From positions 183,928-247,927 of the forward strand of contig JBKCNS010000040.1 in the NCBI GenBank assembly GCA_046297095.1: a stretch of 64,000 nt of DNA, read 5' to 3'. The notes beneath the pieces were generated by a model. That model saw nothing but the letters and a program-made list of their open reading frames with translations, was not told the DNA's origin and ran no database searches. Made by a program: the position numbers and the translations under genes. The number at the start of each line of letters is the position of its first letter. The stretch's first letter is position 1. The DNA comes from JBBATK01 sp046297095 (GTDB taxonomy: Bacteria > Bacteroidota > Ignavibacteria > Kapaibacteriales > NICIL-2). Below are positions 53,067 to 61,085 of this stretch, in pieces.

Positions 53067-54251
53067 TTAGCGTCGTTTGTCTAAAGTCATTGAAACATCC
53101 AACGTCTCTTCGTCACGCTCAATTCTCACTCGAAGTTTCTGCCCCACAACAGCGTCGTTGATAGCTACGCTAACATCGTCATTTGAGTGCATTGGCACAC
53201 CATCAATCTCTAGAATAATATCACCCGGCTCAATTCCGGCTTTGTCTGCCGGGGACTTGCTCATTACCTGCGTTACAATCACACCCTCTGTTCGCTTTAC
53301 GTTGTAGTATCGAGCACTCTGTTCGTTTAAAAAGTCTACGGAAAGTCCTGTATAAAACGATCGATCCAGTTTCTCCCCGCCTTTGAGTTTGGCTACAACC
53401 TTTTTTACCCTGTTTACGGGAATCGCGAACCCTATGCCAATGCTTCCGCTTCCGCGCATGGATGTAGAGGTAGAAAAGATAATGGTGTTCACACCTATAA
53501 CTTCGCCGTTCACATTCACCAGCGGGCCGCCACTGTTTCCGGAGCTGATTGCTGCATCGGTTTGAATCATGTTCTTGTACACACGGTTCACACCGTCGGA
53601 ATTTTCGCTGAAGCTCACGCCCGTATTACTCACCACGCCAACCGTAACCGTAGGCTTGGAGTTTTTATCGAAAAGTCCGAACGGATTTCCAAAGGCAATA
53701 GACCACTCGCCCACTACTACATCATCTGAATTGCCCAGGCTGAGATAGGGTAAATTCTTGGCATTGATCTTTAGCAGGGCCACATCGGACGTGGGATCGC
53801 TACCAATAATCTCGGCGTCGTATTTCTCTCCGCTCGTCATGGTTACCACCACTTTGGATGCGCGGCCGGCTACGTGATCATTTGTAACGATGTAACCATC
53901 CGCAGAGATAATAAATCCGGAACCTAAGGACTGAACTTTTTGCGTGTAGCGCTGCTCGAAGCGTTTATAAAAGTTTCCGAAAAAGGGATCGTCGAAACCA
54001 AAACCGCCAAAAGGATTGGCTGAGTACTCTCGCATCTCGGTAACATTGATTCCTACAATGGCAGATGAGCACTCTCGTGCAACTGTTGTTATAGCATTCT
54101 TTCGTGAGCCCGTTACAGCCGCATTCTTTTCGTCGCGCTCCCTGCTGTTACCACTGCGCGCTTCCTGCCAAGGAACCTCTTTGCCTGTACACGCTTCAGC
54201 GCCGGTGCTCAATACAACCACAACCAGGAGAAGTTTCTGTAGAGATTTCAT
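53067..54251 (-). CDS. HtrA/DegP-type periplasmic serine protease with one PDZ domain
   Basis: 394-residue S1C protease. The N-terminus has a hydrophobic export signal (LLLVVVVLSTGAEAC; lipobox imperfect, AEAC). Catalytic triad: His in TNDHVAG (about 124), Asp in TSDVALL (about 154), Ser in SSGNSGGPLV (about 239). One C-terminal PDZ domain follows (VTQVMSKSPADKAGIEPGDIILEIDG), as in DegS and single-PDZ HtrA proteins. A quality-control or stress-sensing role in the periplasm is expected. Start ATG at 54251; the longer upstream frame has no signal peptide. Directly followed by lptB. Confidence 0.9.
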   Translation of the reverse strand: MKSLQKLLLVVVVLSTGAEACTGKEVPWQEARSGNSRERDEKNAAVTGSRKNAITTVARECSSAIVGINVTEMREYSANPFGGFGFDDPFFGNFYKRFEQRYTQKVQSLGSGFIISADGYIVTNDHVAGRASKVVVTMTSGEKYDAEIIGSDPTSDVALLKINAKNLPYLSLGNSDDVVVGEWSIAFGNPFGLFDKNSKPTVTVGVVSNTGVSFSENSDGVNRVYKNMIQTDAAISSGNSGGPLVNVNGEVIGVNTIIFSTSTSMRGSGSIGIGFAIPVNRVKKVVAKLKGGEKLDRSFYTGLSVDFLNEQSARYYNVKRTEGVIVTQVMSKSPADKAGIEPGDIILEIDGVPMHSNDDVSVAINDAVVGQKLRVRIERDEETLDVSMTLDKRR

Positions 54252-54383
54252 ATGGTGACTTTCTGTACAACGAACATACTTTTTCACTTCCGCCATAGAC
54301 CATTTTGCCCATGTGCACAACGTCGTAAACGATCAAAACGAAACGGGAATGTCATACTGCAATTCAACGAATGGCACTCAAGA

Positions 54384-55532
54384 CTATTGCCCCGAAAGCG
54401 AGAAGCGTTCTTGTAACCATCGCCGCACAGCGTCGTCTACTTCCGGCGTCATCCAATGCTCGCCGTCGAAGGGCAGAAAGGTATGGCGGACGTTATTTGA
54501 ATCCAGTATGGACTCTATACGCTCTGCCACAGAGAACGGCACGGTGTTATCTCGACGTCCGTGAGCATGAAGAACATCTACCCCGTGTTTTTGCAGACTT
54601 CGAGCGTGCGTCTCGAACGAAGCTTCGGGATAATTACTGGAACATAACAATACCAAAGAACGAACAGAGTCGGCATGGCGTGTCGCCACTATGGAAGCAT
54701 AGAATCCGCCTTGCGAAAATCCCATAACAATCGGTTTCTCGTCGATGATCGGTAATCGACGCATTGCATCGTGCAACGCCGAGAAATACCATGAAGCCGA
54801 TTCTTCCATCACCGTGGCGCGAAGTTCCGGCGGGGCGGAAACATCATCGGGAGCAGCCGATAGCTTGAGGGTATTGTCGTGAAGAGACTCACGGATCTTT
54901 ACGTACGGAGCTTCAGGGCAAACAAATGCCACATTAGAAAGATTCAGGCCTTTTGCCCAACGTAACACCACCTCCGGTGTTTGGCCATTTCCATGCAACA
55001 ACAAAACCGGATGATATTGCTGTGTGTCGGTACCCGAGAGCAAAACCTTGTAGCGGCCAAAGCGCTGTTGAGTGCAAAGGAACGAGGGAAACTCGGCAGT
55101 ATTTGCAGCATTCGAGCGAGCGCGCCGTAAGGTTTCGGGCCATTCCTTTAGCGCACGAAGTATCGCAAAGTCTGATTCTGACTCCAGAAAGGTAACATCC
55201 GCGCAGCCTCGCTGCACGCCAATCTTCAGAACTTCTCCCGCCTTGGCGGCGTTACCGCTGCGCAGCAGAGCTATAGCCCACTTATAATACGCGGTAGTGT
55301 CCGAAGGCAGAGCACTTGTCCATAGTTCATACCATTGAGCAGCGGTCTTAAAATCACCCTGCCTCGCAGCAGACTCTGCTCGGTCTCTTGCAGAACGTGT
55401 GTCGTCGGCACGAGCGCTTGCGAGCGCCGTCGACAAGCACATAAAGATCAGAGTGCACACAACCGCATAGAGTCGCCCTACGCGGGCACCGGTTAAAATC
55501 ACGTGATCGGCAGAAAATCGTGTGTTGCACAT
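54384..55532 (-). CDS. Exported TPR-carboxylesterase (alpha/beta hydrolase)
   Basis: 382-residue protein: signal peptide (LYAVVCTLIFMCLSTALASARA), a TPR-like helical region (about 45-120, AESAARQGDFKTAAQWYELW), and a phospholipase/carboxylesterase-type alpha/beta hydrolase domain (from about 165). The nucleophile elbow GFSQGG, the oxyanion-region HGNGQTP, the acid Asp in GRRDNTVP and the His in DGEHWMTP make a complete triad. The substrate is unknown. TPR plus esterase in one exported chain is unusual. ATG 55532 chosen; a TTG lies four codons upstream. Confidence 0.8.
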   Translation of the reverse strand: MCNTRFSADHVILTGARVGRLYAVVCTLIFMCLSTALASARADDTRSARDRAESAARQGDFKTAAQWYELWTSALPSDTTAYYKWAIALLRSGNAAKAGEVLKIGVQRGCADVTFLESESDFAILRALKEWPETLRRARSNAANTAEFPSFLCTQQRFGRYKVLLSGTDTQQYHPVLLLHGNGQTPEVVLRWAKGLNLSNVAFVCPEAPYVKIRESLHDNTLKLSAAPDDVSAPPELRATVMEESASWYFSALHDAMRRLPIIDEKPIVMGFSQGGFYASIVATRHADSVRSLVLLCSSNYPEASFETHARSLQKHGVDVLHAHGRRDNTVPFSVAERIESILDSNNVRHTFLPFDGEHWMTPEVDDAVRRWLQERFSLSGQ

Positions 55533-55598
55533 AGCGCGTGGCAAATGAGTACGAGCAAAGGAATCACCGAAAATAGAGGGGTTCTGCAGCTATAAATG

Positions 55599-55621
55599 AA
55601 AAAAGACACCTCTAAGGTGCC
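55599..55621 (-). terminator. Terminator of the tRNA-Ser/tRNA-Leu operon
   Basis: On the minus strand GGCACCT-TAG-AGGTGTC (7-bp stem, one G-U pair) followed by TTTTTT, 9 bases after tRNA-Leu. Confidence 0.85.
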
Positions 55622-55629
55622 TTCTCATG

Positions 55630-55713
55630 TGCCCGGAACAGGACTTGAACCTGCATGTCCGTAAGAACACTACACCCTGAATGTAGCGCGTCTGCCAATT
55701 TCGCCATCCGGGC
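55630..55713 (-). tRNA. tRNA-Leu (anticodon CAG)
   Basis: 84-base class II tRNA. Acceptor GCCCGGA pairs with TCCGGGC; anticodon stem CTACA/TGTAG holds loop TTCAGGG with CAG; a long variable arm and the T arm (GCAGG/CCTGT with TTCAAGT loop) follow; discriminator A. CCA not encoded. Cotranscribed with tRNA-Ser, 30 bases downstream of it. Confidence 0.95.
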
Positions 55714-55743
55714 TCTCTGCTGGGACAAACTATCGTAAGCCAG

Positions 55744-55830
55744 CGGAGAGGGAGGGATTCGAACCCTCGATACCGTTGCCGGTATAACGGTTTTCGAGAC
55801 CGCCCGATTCAACCACTCTCGCACCTCTCC
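55744..55830 (-). tRNA. tRNA-Ser (anticodon CGA)
   Basis: 87-base class II tRNA. Acceptor GGAGAGG/CCTCTCC, anticodon stem GCGGT/ACCGT with loop CTCGAAA and anticodon CGA, a long variable arm (about 17-20 bases), T arm GAGGG/CCCTC with loop TTCGAAT, discriminator G as required for serine identity. First in the two-tRNA unit, directly under a matching promoter. Confidence 0.95.
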
Positions 55831-55853
55831 GAGTTGGCTACTTTATGGGGCCG

Positions 55854-55884
55854 CAAAGATACGGAACCACGGTTCAGCTACCAA
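55854..55884 (-). promoter_or_regulatory. Bacteroidota-type promoter of the tRNA pair
   Basis: TATCTTTG (55861-55854) with TTG (55884-55882) exactly 20 bases upstream on the minus strand; the tRNA-Ser 5' end is 24 bases downstream. The same TTG-N20-TA-N2-TTTG layout as the rpsT promoter. Confidence 0.7.
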
Positions 55885-55968
55885 CCAACAATTTCCCGAA
55901 CCTCTGAAAGTAGCTTTTAAAAAACGCCTTAGTTGTTGATTTTCAATGCCTTAAAATTTTTCTTGAAC

Positions 55969-57294
55969 TCAGTCTCGAACTTCCCAGTAAAGCTCCGTAC
56001 GCAACTGGCGCACCCAATTGTCGTACTCTTTGTTCTGTTTGAACATCGATGCCATGCGTTCTATCTCTTTGTAATCTGTCTCCAAGTTTGCTTTGTGTTT
56101 GGCAATGGTTTTCTTGCGCAATACAAGATGTAAGGCCGGCTTTGTGCGCTCTGCTTGATACGGCAAAGCATCCGTTACCTGACCATCACTCAGTTTCTCT
56201 ACAGCGGCTTTGAGTGCAGGATCCAGCGATGCTATTTGTACCCTTCCCAGAGCACCGCCAAAGCCTTGTGTTTCCTTTTCCTCACTGTAAATCTTGGCAG
56301 CATCGTCGAAGCTTAAACTTCCGGTGGTAATCTTCTCACGAACCTCCGTTAGAAACTTCTTGGCGGCTTCAACATCCTCTTCCTGTCTGGCCACAGCAAT
56401 GAGTATATGCCGTGTCTTGATCTGTTCTTTCGTTCGGTCTAACAGTTGAATCACATGGTAGCCAAAGGGAGACTCTACGGGAAGAGAGTATTCCGTGAGC
56501 TGAAGCTTCTTTGCCGCTGAGCAGAACTCCGGAACAAAATCCGAACACGCTCTCATGGCAAGTTCTCCACAGGACGAGGCGGATCCCGGATCGGCCGAGT
56601 AACGCTTTGCAAAGTCGCAAAAGTCCCCACCGGCGACGATGGAGTCGCGAATCTTTTTTGCCTTTTGCAAGGCAATGTTTTTGGCAGTTCCGGCGGGTAC
56701 TATCAACTTCACTATGTGGCCGATTTCTACTTGTTCCGGAATGTCCGGTAATGAATCTCTAAACTTTGCGTAAAAATCATCCACCTCTGCACGAGATACA
56801 CGAACATCACCAATCTTTGCCTGGCGCATTCGCTCCAGAAGAATGCGGCGCTTTACTTCGTCGTGACCGTCTTTTTTAATCTTCCATAACGGTACACCGT
56901 AGGCCTTTTCTACTCTATCCTCCGAGCCGAACTGCGCAATGATCTGCTGAACGGTTTGATCAAGTTGCTGGTTCACTTCTTCTTCCGACACTTGCATGGT
57001 AGTGTCTTCCAGCGCCTTCAGATATACCAGTTTATCGTTGATCATAGCGTCGCGAATGCGCTTACGTATGGCAGGATCTGCCGGATTCACCGATGGATTC
57101 TGCTGCATCAGCATGTATATCTGACCATCCACATCAGACTTCAACACAACCTCTTTACCCACAACGGCCTCTACCCTGTCCAACACATCTCCCTCACGCA
57201 ATTGCTGCGCCTGAATCCTTAGCGCCGGCCACAACAAAAGCGCAAGCACAAGAATGCCCAATGAGAAAGATGATATTCGAGGTTTAATAGTCAT
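55969..57294 (-). CDS. SurA-like periplasmic peptidyl-prolyl isomerase/chaperone
   Basis: 441-residue exported chaperone for outer-membrane proteins. Signal peptide of about 29 residues (LGILVLALLLWPALRIQAQ), SurA N-terminal domain (30-175, with DRVEAVVGKEVVLKSDV), two parvulin domains (about 190-300 and 305-405; GHIVKLIVPAG and TRHILIAVA mark their starts, GYHVIQLLD the end of the first). The first parvulin has four extra Cys (CDF, SCGE, RACS, EFCS) that could form disulfides in the periplasm. It follows a larger parvulin gene by 38 bases on the same strand. Confidence 0.9.
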   Translation of the reverse strand: MTIKPRISSFSLGILVLALLLWPALRIQAQQLREGDVLDRVEAVVGKEVVLKSDVDGQIYMLMQQNPSVNPADPAIRKRIRDAMINDKLVYLKALEDTTMQVSEEEVNQQLDQTVQQIIAQFGSEDRVEKAYGVPLWKIKKDGHDEVKRRILLERMRQAKIGDVRVSRAEVDDFYAKFRDSLPDIPEQVEIGHIVKLIVPAGTAKNIALQKAKKIRDSIVAGGDFCDFAKRYSADPGSASSCGELAMRACSDFVPEFCSAAKKLQLTEYSLPVESPFGYHVIQLLDRTKEQIKTRHILIAVARQEEDVEAAKKFLTEVREKITTGSLSFDDAAKIYSEEKETQGFGGALGRVQIASLDPALKAAVEKLSDGQVTDALPYQAERTKPALHLVLRKKTIAKHKANLETDYKEIERMASMFKQNKEYDNWVRQLRTELYWEVRD

Positions 57295-57332
57295 GTATTT
57301 GACCCACTTGATAAAAGCAGCGGATTACCGGC

Positions 57333-59441
57333 CTACTGACGGAACATTATGTTGATATAGGACTGATTGATAATCACAGGGAATTTTTCTTTAAGGCGCG
57401 CTATCCATGCTTCCGAAAACTTCTTCTGCATCATGTCCTGATACGCCGGTGCAAAGTCGGGAATAGCTTCGTCAAAGGTCTTGATACGCGGTGCCTGAAC
57501 TTCGTTCACCCGAACAACCGTATAGCCTTTCTCGAATTTCAACGGACCCAGAACGTCTCCCGAAGACGGCTTCACTGCATCCACTGCTTGAGCAAGCTTG
57601 GAGTTACGCACGGAGATTACACCCCAGCGGCCTTTCTTCTCTCTGTATCCGTCACGCTGCGTAAGTAATTCTGCTTGAGCTTCAAAACTTTCTCTGTTCG
57701 GAAGCTTAGATACCAGATCATAGGCGTTTTTCGCAGCGGTATCGGTAATGGTATAGATTTCCGATACGTCGTATTTGTACTCGGTAAAATACTTCGTCTT
57801 TGTAGAGTCCCAGAATGCACGCGCCACAGTGGTGTCGAATTTCAACTTCAACCATACTTCCTGCTCCTCAACTTTGAAGAGCAAAATGCCATCACGGAAC
57901 TCTCGAATCAACGAGGAAAAGTCTTTGTATTCAGACTCCAAACCTGCAGCGGCTTCCGCAGTTACCATGGGATCGGCAATCTTATTGATAGCATTCGTCA
58001 TTCCCTGTTTGTTCAGCGAAGAACCACGCATGTCCGTACGCTTGCGTAGAGAATCTACTAAAGCAGAAACCGTAATGCTCTTCGACGGCGTGCGAAACAG
58101 AACTTTGGCTTTTGTGTCATCGGTCAAACTCTTGTGCCAGGTTGTATCAGTGGTGTTTTTACCCGTACCAATCTGCTGCAGCATCTCAGAAAGCACATCA
58201 TCAGCTACTACATACCCACGCTCTTTTTTGGTTTTCTCCAAGAAAGCCCTTTTGTCATCTTCGAAATAGTACTTTTTATAAATCTTTTTGACATTGTCAC
58301 GCTCGTCCTCGATGTTCGTCACCTTTGTAGAATCGCGTCGAATAACATGCGCTCCATACAAGGTCTGAACCGTAGCGATCTCTCCGTCTTTCATCGAGAA
58401 CATTTTTTCTTCAAACTCGGGGATGAGCCGGTGGTTGTCGTTTTCAAAGCCCAACGAACGGGAATAGAAATAGCCAAGGTCGCCACCTTGCTCTCCCGTT
58501 GTTTTGTCCGTCGACATCGCCTTTGCTGCCTCAGCAAAGGCGCTACGAGGTTGTGAACGCAATGCTGTGGCTAAACTATCGGCCCGTTTGATTGCTGCAG
58601 TTGAGTCTTCGCCGTCGAATGTCGGCACCAATATCTGGCTGGCGCGCACAAGTGTACGCGGCGACTCGTTAATGCACTTCACTACCAGATACACGAAACG
58701 CGAACGTACAGGCAGCGGACACACTTCGCCCGGCTTCAACGTGTACGAGAGATCCTCGAGCTGACGTACAATACCGCCCAACGAGGTAAAGTACGGGAGC
58801 AATCCGCCACGTTCCCGTGTTTCCTTGTCCTCGGAGGAGTCTTTAGCGATAGCGAAGAAATCGCCACCGTTTTTCACCAACTGAATACACTTCATCGCCT
58901 TTGTAAAGGCTGCTGTGGTATCCGCATTTTCACCCTGGGGAATCACCATCACCATCACCGCAACCTGAAGCTCTTTTTTGCGACGATCCAGGTAGACACT
59001 AACGTTAGGTTCAACAACCTTTTTGTCGAACAAATAGTTCTCTGCCAGAATACGGCGATTCGAGTTCACTTCGGCCATTACAGCAGAGTCTTTATCGAAG
59101 CCACGGGCAACGGCATCCTTTACTTTCAAGCGGTACTTCACGTACAAATTCAAGAAGTCCATAACACTGTCGCGCCGCACTTTCATGAGGTCGCTGTTTT
59201 TGCGATTCATGTTTCGCTTGTACGCAGACTCCACCTCGGAAAGGGTGATGGGATCACCGCCTACAGTGGCGAGTACCGTTGAACCGAAGTCAATCTTACC
59301 GGACACTCCGTCGCGAAGACCAAGTTTCTTTGCGGACTGCTTCTGGGCCGTTGCATTGCCGCTTGCAAACACCATCACCGCGGTTACCGCGATCGATAGC
59401 AAAACTCCTCGAGTACAGAAAGCCATTATTGAACGTTGCAT
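57333..59441 (-). CDS. Multi-parvulin periplasmic foldase (PpiD/SurA-like)
   Basis: 702-residue exported peptidyl-prolyl isomerase. Signal peptide (about 1-33, GVLLSIAVTAVMVFASGNATAQ), a SurA_N-like segment with VLATVGGDPITLSEVESAYK, two clear parvulin domains (about 155-260 and 265-380, the latter with GGDLGYFYSRSLG and YGAHVIRRDS) and a third degenerate one (about 560-670, EKGYTVVRVNE). Long for the family, and paired with a normal-sized SurA gene. The ATG at 59441 is used because the frame further upstream lacks a signal peptide. Likely assists folding of the outer-membrane proteins encoded nearby. Confidence 0.85.
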   Translation of the reverse strand: MQRSIMAFCTRGVLLSIAVTAVMVFASGNATAQKQSAKKLGLRDGVSGKIDFGSTVLATVGGDPITLSEVESAYKRNMNRKNSDLMKVRRDSVMDFLNLYVKYRLKVKDAVARGFDKDSAVMAEVNSNRRILAENYLFDKKVVEPNVSVYLDRRKKELQVAVMVMVIPQGENADTTAAFTKAMKCIQLVKNGGDFFAIAKDSSEDKETRERGGLLPYFTSLGGIVRQLEDLSYTLKPGEVCPLPVRSRFVYLVVKCINESPRTLVRASQILVPTFDGEDSTAAIKRADSLATALRSQPRSAFAEAAKAMSTDKTTGEQGGDLGYFYSRSLGFENDNHRLIPEFEEKMFSMKDGEIATVQTLYGAHVIRRDSTKVTNIEDERDNVKKIYKKYYFEDDKRAFLEKTKKERGYVVADDVLSEMLQQIGTGKNTTDTTWHKSLTDDTKAKVLFRTPSKSITVSALVDSLRKRTDMRGSSLNKQGMTNAINKIADPMVTAEAAAGLESEYKDFSSLIREFRDGILLFKVEEQEVWLKLKFDTTVARAFWDSTKTKYFTEYKYDVSEIYTITDTAAKNAYDLVSKLPNRESFEAQAELLTQRDGYREKKGRWGVISVRNSKLAQAVDAVKPSSGDVLGPLKFEKGYTVVRVNEVQAPRIKTFDEAIPDFAPAYQDMMQKKFSEAWIARLKEKFPVIINQSYINIMFRQ

Positions 59442-59532
59442 AAAATCACCCGGTGATACATCGTTGGTAAAAGAGAACTGAAAGACGGGCAAGTACACGC
59501 AGAAAACGTGCGGCCCCGTGGTTAGTGAGCCG

Positions 59533-59540
59533 CAAATTTA
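59533..59540 (-). promoter_or_regulatory. -7 promoter box of the parvulin gene pair
   Basis: TAAATTTG on the minus strand fits TA-N2-TTTG, 92 bases upstream of the ATG at 59441; no clear TTG at the -33 distance. Confidence 0.4.
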
Positions 59541-59671
59541 CAATAGGACAGGCTTCGGCGGGAACCGTATTTTTTGTTAACAACAGCAAAAGCGGGCTTT
59601 GAAACACGAGCCGCCCCGGCCGGCAAACGGTTGCCAATCAGGAGAGTATCAACACGGGAAAAAACGGCCTG

Positions 59672-61054
59672 TCAAATGCGATTGTTAATGCCGTTCATAA
59701 ACTCCGCAGCGGCCGTGTAAATATTACCCGCGCCAAGAAACAGTACCATGGCGTCATCCTTTATGTGGACTAGGAGATCACTCGCTACATCCTTGACATT
59801 CGGCACATAACGCACATTGGCGTGACCGTTGGCCACCAGCGCATCCACAATCGTTTGACCGTTGATGCCCTCCAGGGGCTTTTCACGGGCAGCATACACG
59901 TCCGTTACTATCACTTCGTCCGCTGCTTGGAAGGCTGCTCCAAACTCTGCGGCAAAATCACGGGTGCGCGTGTACGTATGCGGCTGGAACACCGCGATGA
60001 TCTTTTTGTTCCACCCGGCGCGAGCAGACTCCAGCGTGGCCTGAACTTCGGTGTGATGATGGGCATAATCCTGTACCACCGTCACGCCATTTTTCTCTCC
60101 CAAAATTTCGAAGCGACGCAACACTCCGTGAAACTCTCGAAGCGAAGTTGATATTACATCCATGGGTATTCCCAGGCGAAGTCCTACCGCGATAGCTGCC
60201 AGTGCATTGCGAACGTTATGCTTGCCGGGTATATCCAGTTGTATTGTTCCAATTGCATCGCCTTTGTGCTGCACCGTGAAGGTCGAGGTTCTTCCTTCAA
60301 AGATGCAATCAACGGCCCGCACATCGGCTCCCTCGCTCAATCCGTAGGTCACCACCGGTTTGTTCATGTGCGGTATCACCGACTGCACGCCGGAATCATC
60401 AATACACGCAACGATCAACCCGTAAAACGGAAGCCGACCCAAAAACTGGATGAAGGTGTCGCGAACATCGTCGAAGTCACGATAGATATCGAGATGCTCC
60501 GCCTCGATATTCGTGACAACTGCAATGGTTGGCGACAACTGCAAAAAAGATCGATCATATTCATCGGCCTCCAGTACCGTCCACCGGCCGTGGCCAAGGC
60601 GTGCGTTCGATCCGCCCAAGCCTCGTAGCCTGCCACCAACAATTACCGTTGGATCGATGCCTCCTGCCATGAGCAACAAACCGCACATGGATGTGGTGGT
60701 TGTTTTTCCGTGTGTTCCGGAAATAGCCAGGCAATACTTCAAGCGCGCTACATCGGCAAGCATTTCTGCACGGCGAATGATAGGAACACGCGCGGCTTGT
60801 GCAGCCACTGTTTCCTCGTTTTCCGCCGGCTTTACGGCGCTGCTGTACACAACAACATCCGCGCCCTCGATATTGGAAGCTCGATGGCCAATCATGATAT
60901 CGGCACCCATCTTCTTGAGCAAATCAGTGGTTTCCGATTGCGACATATCCGATCCACTCACACGGAATCCCTGAGACAACAATATCTCTGCAATTCCGGA
61001 CATTCCAATTCCGCCAATGCCCACAAAATGAATGTGCTTTACACTTGAATACAT
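59672..61054 (-). CDS. murC: UDP-N-acetylmuramate--L-alanine ligase
   Basis: 460-residue Mur ligase joining L-Ala to UDP-MurNAc, the first amino acid of the stem peptide. N-terminal HIHFVGIGGIGMSGIAEIL, P-loop CLAISGTHGKTTTTSMCGLL, EADEYDRSFLQLSP and NIEAEHLDIY, then DYAHHHTEVQATL and VFQPHTYTRT are all MurC-specific. ATG at 61054 puts the glycine-rich motif ten residues in; the upstream frame would overlap mutL. It follows mutL by 31 bases. murB and murD are at distant sites in this window. Confidence 0.96.
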   Translation of the reverse strand: MYSSVKHIHFVGIGGIGMSGIAEILLSQGFRVSGSDMSQSETTDLLKKMGADIMIGHRASNIEGADVVVYSSAVKPAENEETVAAQAARVPIIRRAEMLADVARLKYCLAISGTHGKTTTTSMCGLLLMAGGIDPTVIVGGRLRGLGGSNARLGHGRWTVLEADEYDRSFLQLSPTIAVVTNIEAEHLDIYRDFDDVRDTFIQFLGRLPFYGLIVACIDDSGVQSVIPHMNKPVVTYGLSEGADVRAVDCIFEGRTSTFTVQHKGDAIGTIQLDIPGKHNVRNALAAIAVGLRLGIPMDVISTSLREFHGVLRRFEILGEKNGVTVVQDYAHHHTEVQATLESARAGWNKKIIAVFQPHTYTRTRDFAAEFGAAFQAADEVIVTDVYAAREKPLEGINGQTIVDALVANGHANVRYVPNVKDVASDLLVHIKDDAMVLFLGAGNIYTAAAEFMNGINNRI

Positions 61055-61085
61055 AATCGTTGCTGTCTTTGGGAACGGCGCGCCT

